A stretch of 8,383 bases of DNA, from NCBI GenBank assembly GCA_003648225.1, contig QMOL01000119.1:1-8383 (forward strand), written 5' to 3'. The notes below the pieces were generated by a model. That model was not told the origin of the DNA, searched no databases, and worked only from the letters and a program-made list of their open reading frames with translations. Shown here one piece after another: positions 1 through 5,965 of this stretch. The first letter of the stretch is position 1. Every line of letters begins with the position of its first letter. Made by a program: the position numbers and the translations under genes. This DNA comes from Chlamydiota bacterium. Lineage in GTDB: Bacteria > Auribacterota > UBA3054 > B51-G9.

Positions 1-2816
1 AAGGTTGCGATTGTGTTAATGGCCAAAGACAGGCCTGCGGCACAAGTGATGTAGGCGAATGCCAACTTGGAGAACAGGAATGTGTTGATGGCCAATGGAG
101 TGAATGCGCAGGGAATATTGAACCCATTGAAGAACTTTGCGATGCCAAGGATAATGACTGCGATGGTGACATTGATGAGGATTTTCCTGATTTAGGCAAA
201 TCCTGTGTTGTAGGAGTAGGCGAGTGTCAAAATAGCGGCAAGTATATTTGTTCTGATGACAAAAAATCTGTAGTTTGCGACGCTAAACCCTTGGAACCGC
301 AAGAAGAAAATTGCGCTGATAATTTAGACAATGATTGCGATGGCGTAATTAACAACGGCTGTCCTTGCCAAACAGGAGAAGAACGTCAGTGCGGTGAAAC
401 CGACACCGGAGAATGTAAATTTGGCGTTCAAAAATGCGTTGATGGCCAGTGGGGTGATAAGTGCGAGGGAGAAATCAGGCCAATTAAAGAGTTTTGCGAT
501 GCCAAAGATAATGATTGCGATGGCCAAATTGACGAAGATTTTTCCAACCTTGGCAAACCTTGTTCTGTAGGCGTAGGAGCTTGCGAAAACAAAGGCGAGT
601 ATCTTTGTTCCCAAGACCAAAAATCAACTGTTTGCAGTGTTACTGAAGCTCTACCGCCCGACTGCGCCGGCAAAGAATGCGGTGATGATGGCTGTGGCGG
701 GAGTTGTGGAGAATGTGGTAATAATCAATCTTGTGTTAGTAATGTTTGCGAATGCAATTTTATTGATTGCAATAGCATTTGTTGTGACAATGGACAGACA
801 TGTTATGCTAATCATTGTTGTACGCCTAAAACTTGTTCTCAACAGAATTATGAATGCGGCAGTCAGTCAAACACTTGCGGTGGCACTATGGATTGTGGCG
901 CTTGCCAGACCAACGCCTCTTGTATCAGCGGTCTTTGCCAATGTGATTATGTAGAGTGCGATAGCGCTTGTTGTGATAATGGCCAAACCTGTTATTCTGC
1001 TAATTGCTGTACCCCTAAAACTTGTTCTCAACAGGGTTATGAATGCGGCAGCCAAACAGACACTTGCGGTAATACCATAAGTTGCGGTTCTTGTGGTAGT
1101 AATGAAGAATGCAAGAATGGCAAATGCCGCTGTGAATTTGAAGAATGCGGAGGCGATTGTTGCGATGATGGTGAGGTTTGCGATGGTAGTGACAATTGCT
1201 GTCTGCCCAACTGCGCTGGCAAAGAATGCGGCGATGATGGTTGTGATGGGAGTTGTGGCACTTGTGGGGTTAATGAATCTTGTAATACTGGAATTTGTGA
1301 ATGCGATTATACAGAATGTAATAGTGTGTGTTGTAATAATGGAGAAGTTTGCGATGGCAGCAACAACTGCTGTCTGCCCAACTGCGCTGGCAAAGAATGC
1401 GGTGATGATGGCTGCGGAGGGAGCTGCGGAAGTTGTGGGATTAATGAAACTTGTACTACTGGAATCTGCGAATGTGATTACGTTGAGTGTGATGGAACTT
1501 GTTGTAGTTCTGGGCAGGTCTGTTATTCTGATGTTTGCTGTACCCCCCAAACCTGTATTGACCAAAGCTATGAATGTGGTAGTCAATCTGACACTTGCGG
1601 CGGAACTATAGATTGTGGCACTTGCGGGGTTAATGAATCTTGTAATTCCGGAACCTGTGAATGCGACTATGTAGAATGTAACGGCAGTTGTTGCAGTTCT
1701 GGACAAGTTTGTTATTCTGATTTTTGTTGTACGCCCAAAACTTGTGTAGAACAGGGCTACGAATGCGGCAGTCAGTCCGATACCTGTGGTGGTGTTTTGG
1801 ATTGCGGTAGCTGTGATGATGGTTTGTATTGTACAGTAGGAGAAACTTGCGATAACGGTGTTTGTATTGACGGTACCGCTCGTAATTGTGATGATGGAGT
1901 AGAATGCACAGTTAATGACAGGTGCGAAGAAGGTGCTGGATGTATATCTACTCCTGATGATAATATGTGTATTGGCGATTTGTTATGTATATCTACCGAT
2001 GGCGAATATGGGTGTTGGCCGGGGTTTAAAATTATTGGGGCAACTGATGGCAATATAATCTATAGTATAGACGGTAATGGAGAAAATAAGATTAATTTAT
2101 TTTCTGGAGGATCAAATCCCTATGCTAACCCCCAGAGCAATATGATTGTTTTCGTTCAAAATAATGATATTTATGCAATGGATTTAAACACTCTTGTTGT
2201 GGTTCAAATTACAGTAACACCGGAAGTCGAAAGAGGACCAGAAATTTCTCCTGATGGTACAAAAATTGTTTTTAGCAGGATGGTTGTAGATGATTATCAG
2301 TTGTTTACTATGAATATTGATGGTACTGGAGAACAACAAATCACATCATATTCTAGTAGCAGTCTTGACCCGTCATGGTCACCAGATGGGAGTAAAATAG
2401 TTTATGTACATGGTGAATTGAACGATTATAAACAAGTAGAGATTATTAATAGTGATGGTAGTGGTAGAGTGTCTAAGACGTCTTGGTTTAGAAAGGCCTA
2501 TGCTCCGTCATGGTCACCAGATGGAACAGTTATTGCTTTAGCTGCTTCAAACGAGGCTGGCCAATATAGACATCCTTGCTTTGTTAAGTTAGATGGCACT
2601 ATGGAATATTGCGCTACTGGTTGGTCTTACTATATTGTATCTCCAAGATGGTCCTCTGATGGCCTTTTATTTTATGCTGACTGGGATTTTCCATCGGGAG
2701 ACGGTTCCATTAGTTTTTTTGAACTTATAGACCAAGGAAGTTGGTATTTGCGATCTTATTTAGGTACAATTCCTAATACTGAGAATACTGCGAGTTTTAG
2801 TATTTTCCATGATTAA
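1..2816 (+). CDS. Large secreted Cys-rich modular protein with MopE-type motifs and C-terminal PD40 beta-propeller (5'-partial)
   Basis: The frame is open from the left edge (first full codon at 3), so the true start lies upstream; 937 residues are visible, ending with TAA at 2814-2816. Domains in order: two ~118-residue repeats (3 to about 650) with motifs such as CDAKDNDCDGDIDEDF, matching the 'Cu-binding MopE'/putative metal-binding motif family; shuffled Cys-rich modules (663-1814); a CDDG-type Cys-rich segment (about 1809-1990, e.g. CDDGVECTVNDRC); then a propeller from about 2025 with blade motifs SPDGTKIVF, SPDGSKIVY, SPDGTVIAL and SSDGLLFYA starting at 2238, 2370, 2505 and 2643, 44-46 residues apart, as in PD40/TolB-like blades. 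A degenerate blade lies near 2121. I count about 125 cysteines before the propeller and two inside it. Such Cys content implies export and disulfide bonding. The signal peptide is outside the window. The substrate or partner is unknown; adhesion or metal/glycan binding is inference only. An internal TTG at 291 is not a credible start, because homologous repeats run through it. Confidence 0.9.
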   Translation, partial: GCDCVNGQRQACGTSDVGECQLGEQECVDGQWSECAGNIEPIEELCDAKDNDCDGDIDEDFPDLGKSCVVGVGECQNSGKYICSDDKKSVVCDAKPLEPQEENCADNLDNDCDGVINNGCPCQTGEERQCGETDTGECKFGVQKCVDGQWGDKCEGEIRPIKEFCDAKDNDCDGQIDEDFSNLGKPCSVGVGACENKGEYLCSQDQKSTVCSVTEALPPDCAGKECGDDGCGGSCGECGNNQSCVSNVCECNFIDCNSICCDNGQTCYANHCCTPKTCSQQNYECGSQSNTCGGTMDCGACQTNASCISGLCQCDYVECDSACCDNGQTCYSANCCTPKTCSQQGYECGSQTDTCGNTISCGSCGSNEECKNGKCRCEFEECGGDCCDDGEVCDGSDNCCLPNCAGKECGDDGCDGSCGTCGVNESCNTGICECDYTECNSVCCNNGEVCDGSNNCCLPNCAGKECGDDGCGGSCGSCGINETCTTGICECDYVECDGTCCSSGQVCYSDVCCTPQTCIDQSYECGSQSDTCGGTIDCGTCGVNESCNSGTCECDYVECNGSCCSSGQVCYSDFCCTPKTCVEQGYECGSQSDTCGGVLDCGSCDDGLYCTVGETCDNGVCIDGTARNCDDGVECTVNDRCEEGAGCISTPDDNMCIGDLLCISTDGEYGCWPGFKIIGATDGNIIYSIDGNGENKINLFSGGSNPYANPQSNMIVFVQNNDIYAMDLNTLVVVQITVTPEVERGPEISPDGTKIVFSRMVVDDYQLFTMNIDGTGEQQITSYSSSSLDPSWSPDGSKIVYVHGELNDYKQVEIINSDGSGRVSKTSWFRKAYAPSWSPDGTVIALAASNEAGQYRHPCFVKLDGTMEYCATGWSYYIVSPRWSSDGLLFYADWDFPSGDGSISFFELIDQGSWYLRSYLGTIPNTENTASFSIFHD
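3..650 (+). repeat. Two tandem ~118-residue coding repeats with MopE-type acidic Cys motifs
   Basis: Two copies of the same module start at about 3 and 357 (offset 354 nt, rising to 357 after a one-codon indel). Each has a CG..D.GEC..G.Q.CVDGQW stretch, then the motif CDAKDNDCDG.IDEDF (138-185 and 495-542), then LGK.C.VGVG.C. A third, shorter motif, CADNLDNDCDGVIN (312-353), joins the copies. The alternating Asp/Asn residues resemble a Ca2+/metal-binding loop; the Pfam-style family name is MopE copper-binding/putative metal-binding motif. Actual metal specificity cannot be read from the sequence. Confidence 0.85.
663..1814 (+). repeat. Array of shuffled Cys-rich coding modules (A/C heads plus B units)
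   Basis: Three unit types tile this part of the large CDS. Head A (CAGKECGDDGCGGSCG.C, 18 codons) starts at 663, 1212 and 1383. Head C (CCTPKTC...YECGSQSDTCGG...CG.C, 30 codons) starts at 816, 1005, 1536 and 1725. Unit B (CECDYVEC...CC..GQ.C, 23-24 codons) starts at 747, 936, 1125, 1296, 1467 and 1656. Each head is followed by a 10-residue linker such as GVNESCNTGI and then a B unit. The order is A B C B C B A B A B C B C. The C-to-C spacing is 189 nt in both tandem pairs and the A2-to-A3 spacing is 171 nt. The seven heads and six B units were all found in one frame without a break. Confidence 0.9.
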
Positions 2817-2822
2817 TTTCCC

Positions 2823-2863
2823 AAAACCAGCCCCCAAACTCGGGAGCTGGTTTTTTATTTTTA
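2823..2863 (+). terminator. Rho-independent terminator of the Cys-rich protein gene
   Basis: A perfect 9-bp stem, AAAACCAGC (2823-2831) with GCTGGTTTT (2846-2854), closes a 14-nt loop and is followed by a T-rich run (TTTTTTATTTTTAT from 2851). It begins 6 nt after the stop codon. The upstream arm starts with AAAA, so the hairpin might also act on the other strand, but no gene there needs it. Confidence 0.9.
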
Positions 2864-2883
2864 TAAACAACGTTGGACTAAAT

Positions 2884-2915
2884 AGCTCCGAGAGCATTTA
2901 AGGGCTCCCGGAGCT
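2884..2915. other. Second hairpin after the terminator, no T-tract
   Basis: AGCTCCG (2884-2890) pairs with CGGAGCT (2909-2915); inside it, after one A-C mismatch, GAGC (2892-2895) pairs with GCTC (2904-2907) around an 8-nt loop. No U-run follows, so it is not a standard terminator. GCTCCCG (2904-2910) is also complementary to CGGGAGC (2841-2847) in the loop and stem of the upstream terminator. Function unknown; it could be an RNA-processing or stabilising structure or a decayed mobile repeat. Confidence 0.5.
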
Positions 2916-2942
2916 GAGTTTAAGCAGACACCCGGCGTTTAT

Positions 2943-3005
2943 TGTTTCATGTTCCATGTTATGTGTTTTATGTTATGTGTTCCATGTTCCATGTTTTATG
3001 CTCCA
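2943..3005. repeat. Nine in-phase heptanucleotide repeats (TGTTCCA family)
   Basis: Nine consecutive 7-bp units without a phase break. TGTTCCA occurs three times, TGTTTTA and TGTTATG twice each, TGTTTCA and TGCTCCA once each. The first four bases TGTT are nearly invariant and the last three vary. The tract sits just upstream of the rpsU promoter and codes for nothing I can support. It resembles short tandemly repeated repetitive sequences, not a CRISPR array, because there are no spacers. Confidence 0.85.
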
Positions 3006-3015
3006 TATTGTCCAT

Positions 3016-3047
3016 TTGACTATTTTTTAAAAAAATACTAATATAAG
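3016..3047 (+). promoter_or_regulatory. Candidate sigma70-type promoter for rpsU-yqeY
   Basis: TTGACT at 3016-3021 is a near-consensus -35 box. Two -10 candidates follow in the AT-rich stretch: TAATAT (3039-3044, 17-nt spacer) and TATAAG (3042-3047, 20-nt spacer). The 17-nt spacing is the more typical. The position fits: after the terminator and repeats, and about 50 nt before the rpsU start. Confidence 0.6.
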
Positions 3048-3080
3048 AGTAGTAATTATTAATAAATTAATCCTCATTTA

Positions 3081-3090
3081 GAGGGAGGTG
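3081..3090 (+). promoter_or_regulatory. Strong Shine-Dalgarno sequence that fixes the rpsU start
   Basis: GAGGGAGGTG contains a full GGAGGTG anti-SD match, 6 nt before GTG at 3097. The GTG at 3088 is part of the SD itself and so cannot be the start of this gene. It is the only clear SD in the window. Confidence 0.85.
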
Positions 3091-3096
3091 AATTTT

Positions 3097-3348
3097 GTGT
3101 CTTTCGAAATAAAACGTAAACAAGGAGAAACATTTGAGTCAATGCTAAGGCGGTTTAGTAAAAGAATGATTCAGAGTGGCAAATTGATTCAGGCAAAAAA
3201 GAGTCAACATCACGAAAAAGAACAAAGCAGAAATTTAAAGAAAAAATCAGCATTACATCGCATGAAAACTAGGGTTGAAAAAGATTATCTTCGTAAAACC
3301 GGCCAGCTCAAAGAAGACGATTACAAATCTAAATTTTTTAGAAGATAG
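3097..3348 (+). CDS. rpsU: 30S ribosomal protein bS21
   Basis: 83-residue, strongly basic protein starting MSFEIKRKQGETFESMLRRF, which follows the bS21 N-terminal pattern (short beta/variable start, then F..LRRF.KR...G.L). The rest is Lys/Arg-rich and helical, as expected of the S21 C-terminal part. Start GTG at 3097 was chosen because of the SD at 3081-3090 and because the family starts MS.E.KR. It is longer than the usual 57-71 residues; the extra length is the tail ending KSKFFRR. In the family, S21 joins the small subunit near the 3' end of 16S rRNA and helps translation initiation. The gene lies 10 nt before yqeY, a pairing also seen in Bacillus (rpsU-yqeY), which supports both calls. 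The REFYEKP-type block common in proteobacterial S21 is replaced by a QHHEKE-type stretch. Confidence 0.85.
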   Translation: MSFEIKRKQGETFESMLRRFSKRMIQSGKLIQAKKSQHHEKEQSRNLKKKSALHRMKTRVEKDYLRKTGQLKEDDYKSKFFRR

Positions 3349-3358
3349 CGTTTTAGTT

Positions 3359-3811
3359 ATGAATTTAAAAAAACGTATAGAAGCTGATTTTTTAGAAGCT
3401 TTTAAATCTAAACAAGAAAACGTAGCATCAACGCTACGAATGATTAAGGCTGCCTTAAAAAATAAGGAAATAGAGCAAAGGAAGGAATTGAAAGATGAGG
3501 AAGTTGAAAAAATAATTAAAGGTGAAATAAAAAAACGCCGTGATTCTATAATAGAATATAAAAAAGGTGAACGTAATGATTTAGTAAAAAAAGAAGAAGA
3601 AGAGATTGATATTTTAAATTCATATTTACCTGAAGAATTATCTGACAAAGAGATTGAAAAAATAATTGATAAGGTTGTAAAAAAATTGGGAGAAGTTAGC
3701 CAAGGTGATTTTGGTAGAGTAATGGGAGAAGTGATGAAAGCAGTGGCCGGAAGAGCTAATGGAGATAGAGTATCGGAGATGGTGCAAAAAAAATTGTCAG
3801 CCAGAGGCTGA
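3359..3811 (+). CDS. yqeY: GatB/YqeY domain protein
   Basis: 150 residues, the normal length of stand-alone YqeY proteins. Recognisable family blocks in order: MNLKKRIEADFLEAFKSK, STLRMIKAALKNKEIE (about residues 24-39), KGEIKKRRDSIIEYKKGER, ILNSYLPEELSDKEIEKII, and DFGRVMGEVMKAVAGRANG near the C-terminus. YqeY is homologous to the C-terminal tRNA-binding region of GatB, the Asp/Glu-tRNA amidotransferase subunit; the role of the free form is poorly defined, so a tRNA-related function is inference. The ATG at 3359 gives the family N-terminus; in-frame codons upstream to 3275 overlap rpsU and carry no family similarity. Only a weak SD is visible, so translational coupling to rpsU, 10 nt upstream, is likely. 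It ends with TGA (3809-3811), which argues against a TGA=Gly code. Confidence 0.88.
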   Translation: MNLKKRIEADFLEAFKSKQENVASTLRMIKAALKNKEIEQRKELKDEEVEKIIKGEIKKRRDSIIEYKKGERNDLVKKEEEEIDILNSYLPEELSDKEIEKIIDKVVKKLGEVSQGDFGRVMGEVMKAVAGRANGDRVSEMVQKKLSARG

Positions 3812-3848
3812 TCGTCCGCTGGACGAGAAACTGGAAATTGTCAGCCAG
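3791..3848. repeat. Direct repeat AAATTGTCAGCCAG at the yqeY 3' end
   Basis: AAATTGTCAGCCAG occurs at 3791-3804 (inside the last codons of yqeY) and again at 3835-3848 in the gap, 44 nt downstream. The second copy is directly preceded by AGAAACTGGAAATT (3826-3839), which occurs again at 4015-4028 inside the heptamer inverted repeat. The gap therefore looks like a mosaic of copied fragments. Confidence 0.75.
3797..3826 (+). other. Two back-to-back small hairpins over the yqeY stop
   Basis: TCAGCC-AGA-GGCTGA (3797-3811) spans the stop codon and is followed at once by TCGTCC-GCT-GGACGA (3812-3826). Both have perfect 6-bp stems with 3-nt loops. No T-run follows either, so they may protect the 3' end of the mRNA or be chance remnants; they are not a standard terminator. 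Confidence 0.45.
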
Positions 3849-3864
3849 CAGACCGAAAATATTG

Positions 3865-3904
3865 AATATTATAATATTTATTCGAGCGATATTCGCTTTA
3901 TTTG
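3865..3904 (+). terminator. Weak candidate terminator after yqeY
   Basis: A 14-bp perfect palindrome, AATATTATAATATT (3865-3878), is followed by a 5-bp hairpin, AGCGA-TAT-TCGCT (3885-3897), and then TTATTTG. The U-run is short and the stem small, so this is only the best available candidate. The rest of the 3812-4092 gap contains no RNA gene or ORF that I can support, and I see no convincing promoter for the downstream gene. Confidence 0.3.
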
Positions 3905-4004
3905 AGAAATATTAGAGCAATATAGCTAAGTAATGCAGAAATTGGGTCCAAAACTTAATAAATTAATAACTGCGACAAAAAGCAATAGCCTAAATAAAGA
4001 ATAG

Positions 4005-4089
4005 ATTAGAAATTAGAAACTGGAAATTAGAAATTAGAAAAAAAATAAATCCAGCCCTAATTTCCAATTTCTAATTTCCAATTTCTAAA
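4005..4089. repeat. Inverted repeat built of AAATTAG/ATTTCYA heptamers
   Basis: The left arm 4005-4037 is ATTAG plus four heptamers (AAATTAG three times, AAACTGG once). The right arm 4057-4089 is the reverse-complementary array of ATTTCTA and ATTTCCA units. Arms of 33 nt match at 28 positions with one further G-U pair possible, around a 19-nt A-rich spacer. The right arm ends 3 nt before the ATG at 4093, so a transcript starting upstream would carry a long hairpin directly before the start codon. There is no SD between repeat and ATG. It has the look of a dispersed intergenic repeat; its copy number elsewhere cannot be seen here. Confidence 0.85.
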
Positions 4090-4092
4090 TTC

Positions 4093-5931
4093 ATGCTTGT
4101 CACTAGAAAAAAATTATTTTATCTAAAAATAACTGCTTTGTTTTTTATTTTTGTTATGGCAGTTATTTTTTTATTGCCAAATATTTCCTCTGCTCAAGTT
4201 GACACGGGGCTCAGCTATATGGAAGATAGCGGTTTGGCTACTACAGATGTTAGAGTGGTGATTGCCCGTATTATTAAAATTGCTTTAGGTCTTTTAGGAA
4301 CAGTAGCGGTAGTTATTATTTTATACGGCGGTTTTGTGTGGATGACAGCTGGCGGCAATGAAGATAAGGTAGCTCAAGCTAAAAAAGTATTATTAAACGG
4401 CGCTATTGGTTTGGCTATTATTATATTTGCCTTTAGTATTGCTAGTTTTGTTTTGAATGCCTTAACAGGCGCAACCAGTGTACATATCGGGGAAGGTGGT
4501 ACAACCGTTCCAAGTGAAAGTTTGTCTACTGGAGGTCTGGGGCGTATTATTCAGAGCCATTATCCAGGACGCGATGCTCGCGACGTTGCCCGCAATACCA
4601 AAATAGTCGTCACTTTTAAGGAACCGATTGATGCCAGTACCATTATTAAAGATGGTGATGATGAGGGCGAGGAAATTGGAGATTCTCCTTCAGACAGGAT
4701 TCTTACCGAGAGTGTCCGTATTGTTAAAAAAGGAGATTCCTTAGAAGCAGGGCCTTTTGTGGAGGCGTCAGCAATGGTCATGGAAGACCAAAAAACTTTT
4801 AGGTTTAAGCCAATTAAGTGGTTAGGAAACGCTTCGCAGGATACAGAGTATATTATCTATTTATCAAATGATATTTTAAAAGCCAATGGCGATAAGGCCT
4901 TTAGCCAAGCTGATAAGTGCGAGGGTATGTCAGGAGCTTATTGTTGGGAGTTTACTGTCAGCACCTTTGCTGATACTACTCCTCCTAAAGTGACGAGCGT
5001 TTTTCCTTTGGCTGATACAACAGTAGCTCGCAATGCCATAGTTCAGGTGAATTTTTCCGAGGCCGTTGACCCAATTTCTATTAAGAATATTAATATAATT
5101 GATATTGATATAGCAGGTCAGGACGAAAATATTTTGAAAGGATTTCATAGTATTTCTAATGAGTATAAAACAGTGGAATTTATTACTAATGATCTGTGCG
5201 GAATTAATTCTTGCGGGCAGGATGTATTTTGTTTGCCTAAAGATATTAATTGGTTAGCCACTGTAAAATCCATTGATCCCGACCACGTTGATTTTCCTTA
5301 TAGCGGAATAGTTGATATGGCTGATAATCCCTTGGATGGCAATGGCAATGGCGTAGTTGATTATACTGCTAAAACCGAAAATACGCCCGCCGAGACCGAT
5401 GATTATGTGTGGGAATTTAGCACTAATGACACTATTGATTTAACTCCGCCAAAAATTGAAAAACTTATTCACCATAATAAAGATGAGAGTTTATCAGATA
5501 TAGTTTCACCGCCACTTGTGGGGGAAGTGGATGTGATAGATAATGTTCACTTAAAAGAACCAATAGAGATTTATTTTAGCAAGGTAATGATGTCCAGCAC
5601 CATTAATAATTCAAATATTTTTATTGGAGATCCTAGACCCGAAATTATTTTTGAAGGCGCTACTGAGGGAGTTCCATGGTATGGATGGTTTTATCCAAGC
5701 TCTAGCAATATTTCAGAAGAGATTGATGGTCAGAATGTTTCTAAAACTTGCGTCTATTTTAAGCATGCTATTTTTTATGAAAACAGCGGTTATTATCCAA
5801 GTATTTCTTCAAGATTAAAAGATATTTATCAAAATTGTTTTTGGCAGCCATGCAAAAAGGAAGCGGGAGAAAATCCTGGGGTAAATTGTGATATAGTGCC
5901 GGGTCCGGAAGTATTGATTCCCAATCTCTAA
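4093..5931 (+). CDS. Pilin-like (T4SS pilin/VirB2-type) membrane anchor fused to extracellular Ig-like domains
   Basis: 612 residues. A Lys-rich start and hydrophobic segment (residues 1-34) end in NISSA|Q, a good signal peptidase I site. After the mature N-terminus QVDTGLSYMEDSGL come two hydrophobic helices (about 57-83 and 100-125) joined by a short loop with WMTAGGNEDK, the pattern of CPR 'type IV secretion system pilin'/TrbC-VirB2-like proteins. If the signal peptide is cleaved, the rest faces outward. Three SbsA-like Ig segments follow: about 150-295 (KIVVTFKEPIDASTI), 296-450 (TPPKVTSVFP, VQVNFSEAVD) and from 451 (TPPKIEKL, IEIYFSKVMMSSTI). The C-terminal part contains several Cys residues and ends PEVLIPNL. 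Free VirB2-like pilins are only about 100 residues, so the extracellular extension is large. There is no visible SD. The last codons and the TAA lie inside a heptamer repeat tract. A surface or adhesion role is inferred. Confidence 0.85.
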   Translation: MLVTRKKLFYLKITALFFIFVMAVIFLLPNISSAQVDTGLSYMEDSGLATTDVRVVIARIIKIALGLLGTVAVVIILYGGFVWMTAGGNEDKVAQAKKVLLNGAIGLAIIIFAFSIASFVLNALTGATSVHIGEGGTTVPSESLSTGGLGRIIQSHYPGRDARDVARNTKIVVTFKEPIDASTIIKDGDDEGEEIGDSPSDRILTESVRIVKKGDSLEAGPFVEASAMVMEDQKTFRFKPIKWLGNASQDTEYIIYLSNDILKANGDKAFSQADKCEGMSGAYCWEFTVSTFADTTPPKVTSVFPLADTTVARNAIVQVNFSEAVDPISIKNINIIDIDIAGQDENILKGFHSISNEYKTVEFITNDLCGINSCGQDVFCLPKDINWLATVKSIDPDHVDFPYSGIVDMADNPLDGNGNGVVDYTAKTENTPAETDDYVWEFSTNDTIDLTPPKIEKLIHHNKDESLSDIVSPPLVGEVDVIDNVHLKEPIEIYFSKVMMSSTINNSNIFIGDPRPEIIFEGATEGVPWYGWFYPSSSNISEEIDGQNVSKTCVYFKHAIFYENSGYYPSISSRLKDIYQNCFWQPCKKEAGENPGVNCDIVPGPEVLIPNL

Positions 5932-5965
5932 TTATTAATTACCAATTGCTGATTACTAATATAAT
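5917..5965. repeat. Seven in-phase heptamers (ATTACYA family) spanning the stop and the next start
   Basis: Seven units of 7 bp run without a phase break: ATTCCCA at 5917, ATCTCTA at 5924, ATTATTA at 5931, ATTACCA at 5938, ATTGCTG at 5945, ATTACTA at 5952 and a degenerate ATATAAT at 5959. The first two encode the C-terminal residues of the upstream protein, the TAA (5929-5931) falls on the join between units two and three, and the last unit overlaps the next ATG (5964). The 32-nt gap is therefore wholly repeat, with no SD, promoter or terminator visible. Confidence 0.75.

Noticed and set aside
291..293. TTG as a start codon of the Cys-rich protein
   Set aside because: The frame is open to the left edge and the upstream codons encode a full copy of the same repeat module, so the gene starts outside the window.
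1093..1611. Plus-strand frame overlapping the Cys-rich array
   Set aside because: Frame-shifted shadow of the repeats, with Met/Val/Ala-rich low complexity.
867..1706. Long open frame on the minus strand across the Cys-rich array
   Set aside because: It is antisense to a clear repeat protein, low-complexity (Thr/Ile/Ala-rich) and arises from the repeated codons TGT/TGC/GGT; no start signal or family pattern.
2943..3005. CRISPR array or phage attachment site
   Set aside because: Units are 7 bp and contiguous, without spacers; no integrase or cas gene is present.
3088..3090. GTG as the rpsU start
   Set aside because: It is the 3' end of the Shine-Dalgarno sequence; the GTG at 3097 gives the family N-terminus at correct spacing.
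3275..3358. N-terminal extension of yqeY
   Set aside because: It overlaps rpsU in another frame, uses a non-ATG start and has no family similarity; ATG 3359 gives the normal 150 residues.
3253..3648. Minus-strand frame opposite rpsU/yqeY
   Set aside because: Ser/Phe-rich antisense of Lys/Glu-rich coding sequence; no independent evidence.
3809..3811. TGA recoded as glycine (Gracilibacteria/SR1 code)
   Set aside because: TGA ends yqeY exactly where the family ends, and no in-frame TGA was seen in the large reading frames.
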